NCBI GenBank assembly: GCA_012513605.1
Contig: JAAZBV010000034.1
Span: forward strand, 1 to 64,000
Length of the DNA: 64,000 bases
Origin: Desulfatiglans sp.
GTDB taxonomy: Bacteria > Desulfobacterota > DSM-4660 > Desulfatiglandales > HGW-15
Direction of reading: 5' to 3'
Shown here: positions 45,163-53,027 of the stretch, piece by piece
Numbering within the stretch: the first letter of the stretch is position 1
Layout: every line of letters begins with the position of its first letter
The notes under the pieces: generated by a model
The model's database searches: none
What the model was told of the DNA's origin: nothing
What the model saw: only the letters and a program-made list of their open reading frames with translations
Program-made: the position numbers and the translations under genes

Positions 45163-47739
45163 ATGGCAAATGAACTTCAATCTTTATCAGTACTTTTTCA
45201 AAATAGATTATTCCGTATACCTGACTATCAACGTGGTTATGCTTGGAAGCACGAGCAACTTGCGGATTTTTGGGAAGACCTGTTGAATCTCCACGAGGAT
45301 AGATATCATTATACCGGTCTGCTTTCTCTTAAGACCGCCATCCGCAAAGAAACGCACTTATGGCATGAGGATGAGTGGTTGCTTGATATTGGGTATAAAC
45401 CGTTCCATGTTGTAGATGGGCAACAACGTTTGACTACGTTTTCTATACTTATGTATGAAATAACCGCCTTTGTTAAAAGTCTTTCTGATAACAAAGACAA
45501 GCTAGATGAAGAGATATTCCTTGGGTACGAATCACTTAAGGACATTAAGGCGAAATATGTTCTTCGCAAGCGTCCTCCCCAGAATATTGTAACAACGTAT
45601 TTGTTCGGATACGAAACTGATAACCCAAGTTCTGACTATTTAAAACACAAGGTTTTTGAAGAGCCTTTCGGTGGAACTGTTTTTGAGACGTATTATACAA
45701 AAAATCTGAAATACGCTAAGAATTTTTTTGGGGAGAATCTACGTGCAATGTATGATACCGACGGGATAGCGGGTATTGAATCACTATACAAGAAACTAAC
45801 TCTACGCCTTATGTTCAATCTACATGAAATAGAAGATGATTATGATGTTTTCGTTGCTTTCGAGACAATGAACAATCGAGGAAAGAAGCTGACAAATCTT
45901 GAGCTGCTGAAGAACCGCCTTATCTACCTCACAACACTTTTCGATGACTGGCAACTTGATTCAAAAGACAAGGATCAATTACGCAAAAACATCAATGATG
46001 CATGGAAAGAGGTATATTATCAGCTTGGACGTAATCAGAACGCCCCGCTTTCCGACGATGAGTTTCTGCGTGCTCATTGGATTACTTACTTCCGTTACTC
46101 TCGTAAAGGTGGAGATGATTACATACGGTTCTTGCTTGGGAAGTTCTCCGCTAAGAATGTCTTTGAGAAACACGCTCCAGTACAGGAAAACGACGATACT
46201 GTCCTTATGTCGGATATAGAAGCTGGTGAGGACGATGAAACACCGGAGGTTCAGACTGAAGCGGAAATCCAGTTGGTCAGCAAGCTCACGCCAAAGGAAA
46301 TCAGCGACTATGTCAACAGCCTGAAATTGCTGGCTGAATCTTGGTATTATAGCTTCTTTCCTTATGATAGTGGGTTCTCAAATGATGAAAAAGTTTGGAT
46401 AGACAAATTGAATCGTATTGGCATCGGGTATTTCAGGCCTTTAGTAGTAGCCGCATTGTCTTCGGAAAAAGACACAACGCCGGAAGAGCGCATTGTGCTG
46501 TTCAAATCCATCGAGCGGTTCCTTTTTGTATCATTCCGTCTCGGTGGTTTTCAGTCGAATTACCAGAGCAGCGTCTATTACAACAAGTCTCGTGATGTGT
46601 TAAGCGGTAATGTCTCTCTAGTTTCGATTTCTGAGGATTTGATTTCCACAGTGGATAATGATATGGCTTCTGCAATCAAAGCCTTTACCGCACGTACCAA
46701 CAGACGGTTTGATTCTGGAGAGGGTTTCTACGGGTGGCGTGATTTACGCTATTTCCTTTACGAATACGAGTATGAAAAAGCCGTGAAGAATAACATTCAG
46801 AAAGTCGACTGGAGTATGTTCACGCGAGTTGAAAAAGATAAGGTAACCATAGAGCACATACTACCCCAAACGCCGGCGAAATGGTGTTGGCGCAATACCT
46901 ACAGGATGTTCTCGGAGAGCGAGATAAAGCAACTGTCCGCTTCGCTTGGAAATTTGCTCCCGTTGTCCCAGAGTATTAATTCTTCGCTCCAAAACGATAG
47001 CTTTCAGGACAAAAAGAACTCAACAGCGGCAGGTAGAAGAGGTTATATAAATGGTTCTCATTCTGAGATAGAAGTTGCCCAAGAAGATGATTGGACAGCC
47101 CAAAACATCTTTAATCGTGGGCTGTCTCTTCTGAATTTCATGGAGAAACGCTGGCAGTTGCAATTTGGAAGTAATGAAAAAACTGAGTTGCTTCATGTAT
47201 CATTTATAAATGACGGCCGTGAAGCGCCCGATGACATCCCCGAAACCGAGCCGACTCAGACAGCTGTAATCGAAACAACGAGGGAACTGTCCGACAGGCA
47301 TTATCTCCGTTTTGATTTCTGGAGTAATTTTGTGAACTACTGTAGGGAAAAAGGGCGCGGCGAAGACATAGCTTCACGTAAACCTTCTACTGCTGATTGG
47401 TATGACGTCACAATAGGCAGCAGAAATTATCATATATTCTTTCAGCTTGTGCGGCAAAAAATATTACGCATCGGGCTATATGTTTATCGCCCTGAGGATT
47501 TTACCAGACTAGATTCTCGGAAGGGTGAAATAGAAGCCGCATATGGTTCTTCACTTGAATGGTATACCAGTCGACAAAAAAGTATAGCAAAGCGCATATT
47601 GCATTCTGTTGATGCAGATATTCATAATCCGAAGTTGTATCCGAAGAATTTTGCTTGGCTCATTGAACAGTACGATAAGTTACTGCGAGTTTTACAAATG
47701 GTCGACCCTGAAGGCTTTATAGAGGGGGATGCTCTTTAG
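45163..47739 (+). CDS. GmrSD-like DUF262/DUF1524 (+DUF4268) defence protein
   Basis: This 858-residue protein carries DUF262 at the N-terminus ([20 protein letters not shown] and [12 protein letters not shown], with D85-G-Q-Q-R89, a ParB/Srx-like nucleotide-binding site). It also carries DUF1524 with the HNH-type H565 in [11 protein letters not shown] and [12 protein letters not shown]. The last 140 residues ([25 protein letters not shown]) match the DUF4268 style. GmrSD enzymes are type IV restriction systems that cleave DNA with modified (glucosylated) bases. The DUF4268 tail is less usual. The gene stands alone, and its codon choice (many CGT/CGC, TTA) differs from its neighbours, suggesting transfer. 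Confidence 0.88.
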   Translation: MANELQSLSVLFQNRLFRIPDYQRGYAWKHEQLADFWEDLLNLHEDRYHYTGLLSLKTAIRKETHLWHEDEWLLDIGYKPFHVVDGQQRLTTFSILMYEITAFVKSLSDNKDKLDEEIFLGYESLKDIKAKYVLRKRPPQNIVTTYLFGYETDNPSSDYLKHKVFEEPFGGTVFETYYTKNLKYAKNFFGENLRAMYDTDGIAGIESLYKKLTLRLMFNLHEIEDDYDVFVAFETMNNRGKKLTNLELLKNRLIYLTTLFDDWQLDSKDKDQLRKNINDAWKEVYYQLGRNQNAPLSDDEFLRAHWITYFRYSRKGGDDYIRFLLGKFSAKNVFEKHAPVQENDDTVLMSDIEAGEDDETPEVQTEAEIQLVSKLTPKEISDYVNSLKLLAESWYYSFFPYDSGFSNDEKVWIDKLNRIGIGYFRPLVVAALSSEKDTTPEERIVLFKSIERFLFVSFRLGGFQSNYQSSVYYNKSRDVLSGNVSLVSISEDLISTVDNDMASAIKAFTARTNRRFDSGEGFYGWRDLRYFLYEYEYEKAVKNNIQKVDWSMFTRVEKDKVTIEHILPQTPAKWCWRNTYRMFSESEIKQLSASLGNLLPLSQSINSSLQNDSFQDKKNSTAAGRRGYINGSHSEIEVAQEDDWTAQNIFNRGLSLLNFMEKRWQLQFGSNEKTELLHVSFINDGREAPDDIPETEPTQTAVIETTRELSDRHYLRFDFWSNFVNYCREKGRGEDIASRKPSTADWYDVTIGSRNYHIFFQLVRQKILRIGLYVYRPEDFTRLDSRKGEIEAAYGSSLEWYTSRQKSIAKRILHSVDADIHNPKLYPKNFAWLIEQYDKLLRVLQMVDPEGFIEGDAL

Positions 47740-47743
47740 AAAA

Positions 47744-47772
47744 ATTGGGGTCAGGCGTTGACCTTGACATAT
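47744..47772. repeat. Palindrome after the defence gene
   Basis: GGTCAGGCGTTGACC (47750-47764) has complementary arms GGTCA and TGACC. It lies between the convergent defence gene and vapC, and a related palindrome precedes the defence gene near 45079. Such words often flank mobile or REP-associated insertions. Confidence 0.4.
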
Positions 47773-47774
47773 AT

Positions 47775-48200
47775 TTACATGAAAGATTTTCTTTCACTAA
47801 GATTTACGATTTTCAGGTTTGAATATTTTGCCATAGCTGTAAAATCTCTATCCCTGTGCAAAACAGGGATATTATAAAAAATGGCATGATATCCTATCAG
47901 GCAGTCATTGCTTTTTCTTATTGTTATGCCTTTCTTTTTTAGTGTTCTATATAACTCAGCGGCACCAATAGCAAATTCAAGGGGCTTTGTTTCTAGAAAC
48001 TGATAAGAGAGTAATATATCTTTTGCAATCCTGTATTCTTTATCATTATTAAAACCCTGCAATATTTCCTGCAGGATAATAGAGCAAATATAGACAGGGT
48101 AATCTTCCTGAATTAAGGAATGCAACAGATCGGCTTCTTTGGTTTTTGTATCATTGAATAAATCAATCCACACGGAGGTATCAGCCAGCACACCATCCAT
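47775..48200 (-). CDS. vapC: VapC-type PIN-domain toxin
   Basis: The 141-residue PIN-domain nuclease has the four conserved acids: D8 in VLADTSVWID, E44 (ILQEILQG), D97 (KSNDCLIG) and D116 (HRDRDFTAMA). VapC toxins cut tRNA or rRNA. ATG 48200 overlaps the stop of the antitoxin gene by 1 nt (TAATG), typical of VapBC operons. The protein looks complete and active. Confidence 0.9.
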   Translation of the reverse strand: MDGVLADTSVWIDLFNDTKTKEADLLHSLIQEDYPVYICSIILQEILQGFNNDKEYRIAKDILLSYQFLETKPLEFAIGAAELYRTLKKKGITIRKSNDCLIGYHAIFYNIPVLHRDRDFTAMAKYSNLKIVNLSERKSFM

Positions 48201-48391
48201 TATATCTTCCTCATTTCATCAAGATCCCCTTCCCATTTAATCTTGCCCTTTAAACCCAGAATAGATTTTCTTTTTTTCTGGGCTATTAATTCTTTGAGGG
48301 CATACTCTACAATACCCTTCTTTGTCTTAATATGGGTCATTGACATGGCTGAATTTATTAATTTATCATCAATATCAAGGTTTGTTCTCAT
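48200..48391 (-). CDS. vapB: VapB-type antitoxin
   Basis: The 63-residue protein begins MRTNLDIDDKLINSAM and continues TKKGIVEYALKELI, the ribbon-helix-helix pattern of type II VapB antitoxins (DUF2191-like), with a basic linker and an acidic tail. I chose ATG 48391 because GGGGGTGG precedes it; an ORF extension of 16 codons upstream lacks support. It overlaps vapC by one base and should repress the operon with it. Confidence 0.88.
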   Translation of the reverse strand: MRTNLDIDDKLINSAMSMTHIKTKKGIVEYALKELIAQKKRKSILGLKGKIKWEGDLDEMRKI

Positions 48392-48454
48392 TTTTCCACC
48401 CCCATTAATATATGCAAGCATAATATAAAAATTACACATCAGGAAGCAAGGTAT

Positions 48455-48766
48455 TTAAAAGGGTTAAATATTTCCCTACTGATCCTCAAAAGCCTATGGT
48501 CACCAGGATTTTTGACAGGATAAAGGGTGACACTGTCACCATGTCTCAAATCAATAGGAATGCCCATAAATAAAAAATAGTGCACGAGACACTTCTTATT
48601 AATGGCATATATATTATGGAGATGCTCAACCTGGATGGTGTAAAACCAGGTAATTATGAAATGATATGTCTGCCGCTCAGGATGGAAAAGGGTGACGCAG
48701 GCCCCGTGTAGGGCAATCATCAGGACGATAACTAAACAGAGTTAGAGCGTTTTGGTTAACAGGGGT
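48455..48766 (+). pseudogene. Cyclase-family (kynurenine formamidase-like) relic
   Basis: The plus strand keeps both ends of a cyclase-family protein. Near 48466-48562 it reads YFPTDPQKPMVTRIFDRIKG then DTVTMSQINRNAHK-stop, matching the N-terminal part up to the metal-binding H-x-G-T-H region. Near 48579-48714 it reads HETLLINGIYIMEMLNLDGV then KPGNYEMICLPLRMEKGDAG, the C-terminal strand pair. A one-base shift gives the typical end APCRAIIRTI. The centre (more than 100 residues) is missing. It is an inactive relic, most likely from a deletion. Confidence 0.72.
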
Positions 48767-48801
48767 GTTTAGTACAGCCCCTGTTTTATCCATTTTTTGA
48801 T

Positions 48802-50040
48802 TTATAACTGTCCAAGGCTTTTTTCTGCATGGCCCCTTAATTTGCGGTGAGGGGCATTCTGCGCAACTGTCCTCAGTGTCTCTGAATAGCGGCGGTCTCC
48901 TGTCCTTCCAAGCGCCCTGCAGAGCCACGCCATTGCATCAATCTGGATGTTGCTTGCATCTGCTGAATAATGTTTAAGAAGCGTCTGCTCAGCAATGCCC
49001 GCAAGATAGCTGTTATTGTAATGTCTATGGTAGATATTTTTAGCTGCATCACGGATTTCGGTTAGAGAACCATTCTGGAGCATCCGGGCATAACGCTGTT
49101 CCTCAGCGCTAAAGGCCTCTGACACATTAGCCTTTTGTTCTGCTGTTAATGATGAGACTACAACGGCCTGCTCCTTAACCGCAGGCTGTTCAGCCACAGG
49201 TGCAGGTTTATTCATCGGTTCAAGCAGCACCTGAAGATTCTTCATCTCTCCTTTTTCAAGGGTAACCCATTCACGGTGGGATTTATAACCGGCAGCAGAG
49301 ACCTCCAGATCATAGCGACCCTGATCAAGACTTAGCCCCTGCTCAAATACAGGGGCAATATTCATGATGCGAATCCTTGCATTCGAGGGGTTTGCATCCA
49401 CATAAAGCCTGGCCTTCTGGTCTTTGACAGCTACTGGCCTGGATGATACCGGGGCAGGAGCCTTTTCCTCAACAGGAATAGCAGGTACCTGCTGAACCTC
49501 TGTCTGAGCCTGAACAGTTGCAATCTCATTACTTCTTACAGGTGCTACAGGCATGGAAGAGACTCTTTGACCGGAGATTACGCGCGGGTCACGGTAATAT
49601 TTGGAGTCCAGGAGATGGCATGTAGCCATGTAGGCCATGGCCTCATCTCTATTCATAAGGTCAAACTCCAGACTACCCATTGATACCTTCAGGCGCACAA
49701 AATATACCTCGCCCGGCTGCGCATTAACAGTTGCCTCGGTGGTTTTGAATATCCCGAAAAGTTTTGGGGTAAAGGTATACTGCCCCGGATCAACAGAAAG
49801 GGAAAAAAAAGCGATCTCAGGCAGCGTCTCAACCACCTCTATATCATTTACCTTTACTCCCGGCATTGTTGTGGCTGTCATTACACCCCTCTGCCTGTAG
49901 ACATAAATTACCGCCTTTCCAGACTCCGGGGTTACCGCATGTGTAAACTTTGGACCGATAGAGGTTGTAAGGCATCCTGTGATTAATGAAGTTAGAAAAA
50001 GTACTGAAATTAATATAAAAAACTTTGTTTTCATAAACAT
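48802..50040 (-). CDS. DUF2846/PEGA-domain lipoprotein
   Basis: The 412-residue lipoprotein (L-I-T-G-C lipobox, cysteine about residue 23) has three parts. First is a DUF2846-like beta domain (about 35-135: AVIYVYRQRGVMTATTMPGV and GEVYFVRLKV). A Pro/Ala/Val-rich linker leads to a PEGA domain (about 215-280: ARLYVDANPSNARIRIMNIA and GRYDLEVSAAGYKSHREWV). A helical C-terminal part (about 310-410) has HEAT-like spacing. It is probably a surface or periplasmic scaffold. The same strand also has the small uncertain ORF 50055-50294 upstream. Confidence 0.8.
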   Translation of the reverse strand: MFMKTKFFILISVLFLTSLITGCLTTSIGPKFTHAVTPESGKAVIYVYRQRGVMTATTMPGVKVNDIEVVETLPEIAFFSLSVDPGQYTFTPKLFGIFKTTEATVNAQPGEVYFVRLKVSMGSLEFDLMNRDEAMAYMATCHLLDSKYYRDPRVISGQRVSSMPVAPVRSNEIATVQAQTEVQQVPAIPVEEKAPAPVSSRPVAVKDQKARLYVDANPSNARIRIMNIAPVFEQGLSLDQGRYDLEVSAAGYKSHREWVTLEKGEMKNLQVLLEPMNKPAPVAEQPAVKEQAVVVSSLTAEQKANVSEAFSAEEQRYARMLQNGSLTEIRDAAKNIYHRHYNNSYLAGIAEQTLLKHYSADASNIQIDAMAWLCRALGRTGDRRYSETLRTVAQNAPHRKLRGHAEKSLGQL

Positions 50041-50054
50041 AATTACCCCTTAAT

Positions 50055-50294
50055 TTATCTTAACATTAATTTGCCGGAGGCAACCCCGGTATATTTATTA
50101 TGCACAAGATATTTATCGGTCAGGGGGCATGATATCTTTAGAAAAAATGGCCTTGTCTCATACTGGGAACCAAATGACATGCCTTCTCTGATCATGCAAG
50201 GCATCATATTCAGTTTATAATTAATTTCATTTAAGCCAACTTTACCGATTACAAATTCAAAATCTAATGATATACTTTTGCCATGTTTCATCAT
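50055..50294 (-). CDS. Possible small protein of unknown function
   Basis: The ORF gives 79 residues (MMKHGKSISLDFEFVIGKVG at the start) and is preceded by AAAGGAG at a good distance. The sequence has no recognised family. A leading beta hairpin and C-P-L-T near the end could be real. It lies 14 nt upstream of the lipoprotein gene in the same direction. A chance ORF is possible. Confidence 0.4.
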   Translation of the reverse strand: MMKHGKSISLDFEFVIGKVGLNEINYKLNMMPCMIREGMSFGSQYETRPFFLKISCPLTDKYLVHNKYTGVASGKLMLR

Positions 50295-50472
50295 GATCTC
50301 CTTTCTATGCTTTCTGGCGCCACTCAAACCTGACAGGGAGATCAGGCTTTTTCCGCTTTTTAGATGATAAGAACACTCTAATACGATGTTTGTATTTTAA
50401 AGTAACTGGCCGGTTTTAAGCAATTTGCTTTTTGGACATTAACCGTATTATCTTTCTTAAAGGGAGGAAAAA

Positions 50473-50922
50473 ATGAAATTAGTCAAGGATATCTTAAAAA
50501 ACAAGGCCATCAAGGAGCTCTTTTCGGTAACCCCTGAATCACTTGTTTTTGATGCCCTCAGCCTTCTGGCTGAAAAAAACATTGGCGCGCTGATGGTTAT
50601 AGACAAGAAAGGCAAGGTCGTTGGTATTTTTTCCGAAAGGGATTATACGCGTAAAGTAATCCTGAAAGGGAAATCCTCAAAAGAGACAAAGGTTCAGGAT
50701 ATCATGACCTCTGCACGCGCAATGTACAAAATCAAACCTGAAACAGAGATAAACGAATGCATGGTTCTCATGACAGGCAAACATATCCGGCACCTGCCGG
50801 TTTTTGACGGGCAGAAATTTATAGGCCTGATATCAATCGGCGATATTTTAAAGGCCGTCATTGTTGAAAAAGAAAAACTGATCGATGATCTGAGCGACTA
50901 TATTGCTGGCAAGTACGCATAG
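50473..50922 (+). CDS. Twin CBS-domain protein
   Basis: The 149-residue protein consists of two CBS domains, roughly 8-65 (VFDALSLLAEKNIGALMVID, GIFSERDYTRKVI) and 75-140 (EINECMVLMTGKHIRHLPVF, GLISIGDILKAVI). The G-x-x-S-x-x-D patterns are those that bind adenosine nucleotides. Stand-alone pairs sense AMP/ATP or SAM and modulate partner enzymes. An AGGGAGG site precedes the ATG. No partner is adjacent. Confidence 0.92.
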   Translation: MKLVKDILKNKAIKELFSVTPESLVFDALSLLAEKNIGALMVIDKKGKVVGIFSERDYTRKVILKGKSSKETKVQDIMTSARAMYKIKPETEINECMVLMTGKHIRHLPVFDGQKFIGLISIGDILKAVIVEKEKLIDDLSDYIAGKYA

Positions 50923-51103
50923 TCTACTACTCTAACTGACTGAAATAACTTATGCAGCAATAGGGCGAAAGATTTTTAGCCCCTTTTTATTTTATATTGT
51001 CAGTAACAACCCCCTCTTTTAGGCAGATACGTGCTTTATTGGGGGTATATTGTCAGGAAAGAGTTTTTAATATGGGATTCAATATGCCAATACAACTCAG
51101 GTT

Positions 51104-51802
51104 TCAGGTTATTTTGAAATTTTCAAACAAGTCGTCTAACTGCTCTGGATAATTCCCACTTATTATCCATACGCGGCTTTTAAGAGGCAGGTTTGAAATT
51201 GATGTGAAATCCTCCCTTATTGATTGAGAGATGTTCTCTGATTGCTCCCTGATTCCCTTCATTATTTTATAGAAGAACGGGTCAACTATATCTCTCCCCT
51301 TTAACTTTTCCAGATCAACTGGCAACCTGTAATCATTCTTATCCCCTGCTCCTGCGGGCATACTTGTGCTTTTAACTAATACAAGTCTTTCCGCCTTTAT
51401 ATATCCCGCGATCCATGCGGCTATAGAATCGGATGTAATATCCCAGGAGTGGGGAAGGGGATCTTTATCCTTCATAAGTTTATATGGAAGGAGTATGGCT
51501 GGTTGATATTTAACTGCACAGTTTATAGCATCATCTATATTTTCAAAACATATGGTGCCGGGGATCAATGATGATAACAGGTAGCCATACTGGTTCATGG
51601 AGAGTATTGCCATCCAGTGGGAGGTGTCCTGGTCAAGATTGAAACTCTGTGTACTGTCTCTTACAGCATCCGCAAAGATACCACCACCCGGTATGAATAA
51701 AACCTTGTGATTTTTCCCAATGTTACCGAGTTGAGTGCAAAGCTCGCCAAGTAATTTAGTTTTCAGGAGGCTGCCACCCACCTTGATTACTATGACAGAC
51801 AT
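51104..51802 (-). CDS. Amino acid kinase-family protein, MfnE-like
   Basis: The 232-residue protein shows the amino-acid kinase fold: IVIKVGGSLLKT at the N-terminus, VLFIPGGGIFADAVRD, and HSWDITSDSIAAWIAGYIKA with the SD phosphate-binding element. It is short, as in the [5-(aminomethyl)furan-3-yl]methyl phosphate kinase (MfnE) of methanofuran synthesis. Its gene starts 1 nt after the stop of the MfnF-like gene, the pairing seen in bacteria with tetrahydromethanopterin-linked C1 transfer. The assignment rests on that pairing as well as on sequence. Confidence 0.78.
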   Translation of the reverse strand: MSVIVIKVGGSLLKTKLLGELCTQLGNIGKNHKVLFIPGGGIFADAVRDSTQSFNLDQDTSHWMAILSMNQYGYLLSSLIPGTICFENIDDAINCAVKYQPAILLPYKLMKDKDPLPHSWDITSDSIAAWIAGYIKAERLVLVKSTSMPAGAGDKNDYRLPVDLEKLKGRDIVDPFFYKIMKGIREQSENISQSIREDFTSISNLPLKSRVWIISGNYPEQLDDLFENFKIT

Positions 51803-51803
51803 T

Positions 51804-52847
51804 CTAAAGCTTCCCTATGTGTTCATTTAAAAGTGATGCTACAGAAAAGGCAGGTAAACAGTTGTGGTCATCCTTTGATTCCCAGTGTATGACATCCTGG
51901 ATGCCAATAGCCCTTGCAGCCCTTTCAGCAAGAAATGCCCCGGTACCGGTTACAACAACAGGGATAATTTTAGAAAACGCTGCCGTGGCAAGGACATTTA
52001 ATATTGCTTCAGAAATCTGTTCTGTCTGTTTCTGACTCAGGTATTGAGCCATACTGTCAATTTCGTCTGTTGTAAGTATTTCAGTGTCTGCGCATATGAG
52101 TCTTGCAAGCCGTGCCCTTGCATCTCTAACTGTCTTTTGTCGTTTATCGGCTGTGGGGCAGGAGTATGTATCAGCAGAGATATCCCCGAGAATTAGATAT
52201 ACATCAGCCATGGTTGTGAAATATTCAGCAGCAAACGGGCACTCCTTATCACGGAGAGGGACAGTGTGGACAATTGCATTCGGGTTGGTTCGGAGGACCC
52301 CGGAGTAAACCAGTTCGTTATTGATCAACCTGCCTGTATCTGTCCGTTCATGACAGATGACCTTCCCCTCTTTTATTGGGATAATATCAGTTGTTGTGCT
52401 GCCGACATCGATGAGGATGCAGTTGTTGTGAATATTTGCGATATACCTGGCACTGGCTAACCAGTTTGTAGCAGCACACATAAGCGGTTTTTCATCTGCT
52501 TCCAGGAAATTATAAAAACCGCCTTCAAGATTAAAAATATAGACAGGTGAGTAGACAAAAGCCTTTTGAAGTGCGCTCAGTATAAAATGAATTCCCTCTC
52601 TTTTTATCCTGAAGGCATCAGAAAGTTCTGCAGTTATTGTTACACCGTGGGGCTCTTCTGTTTTGAATGTAAGATTTTGCCCTGCTATTTTAAGCTGATC
52701 AGCAAGCTCAGAGGGGTTATGCCATATTTCAAAGGGTATGCTTACCGCTTTAATAACTCTGGCCCTGTTGCCGTGCCATTCAACGCGGACAGCCTTGATA
52801 TTTACCCCGCCAATGTCCCAGCCGTTTATTATTGTTGCAGACCTCAT
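51804..52847 (-). CDS. MfnF-like hydantoinase/oxoprolinase-family protein
   Basis: The 347-residue protein starts with an ASKHA/hydantoinase-A type nucleotide site, NGWDIGGVNIKAVRVEW. A second phosphate loop reads NCILIDVGSTTTDIIPI, and PVVVTGTGAFLAERAARAIG follows near the C-terminus. This is the H4MPT-linked C1-transfer protein (TIGR03123-type), identified as MfnF, the enzyme that joins the furan and tyramine-glutamate parts of methanofuran. The paired MfnE-like kinase follows after 1 nt. Together they imply a methanofuran-like cofactor and an H4MPT-type C1 route in this organism. Confidence 0.82.
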   Translation of the reverse strand: MRSATIINGWDIGGVNIKAVRVEWHGNRARVIKAVSIPFEIWHNPSELADQLKIAGQNLTFKTEEPHGVTITAELSDAFRIKREGIHFILSALQKAFVYSPVYIFNLEGGFYNFLEADEKPLMCAATNWLASARYIANIHNNCILIDVGSTTTDIIPIKEGKVICHERTDTGRLINNELVYSGVLRTNPNAIVHTVPLRDKECPFAAEYFTTMADVYLILGDISADTYSCPTADKRQKTVRDARARLARLICADTEILTTDEIDSMAQYLSQKQTEQISEAILNVLATAAFSKIIPVVVTGTGAFLAERAARAIGIQDVIHWESKDDHNCLPAFSVASLLNEHIGKL

Positions 52848-53027
52848 ATTTTACCTTTAAAAATTTGAGATATTACCACACCAGAAGGTAATTTGTACAT
52901 GGCGCAGATTTTTTTGTCAGGTATGATCCTGCTTAAAAGAAAAACAGAGTGAGAATGGATGTATACTGCAAATTGACAATAAGAAATAATTCCAATATGG
53001 TTTATATATATCAGGAGGTTTCCTAAC

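Noticed and set aside
48439-48720. A 93-aa minus-strand ORF upstream of vapB
   Set aside because: It is antisense to a cyclase relic that explains the plus strand better.
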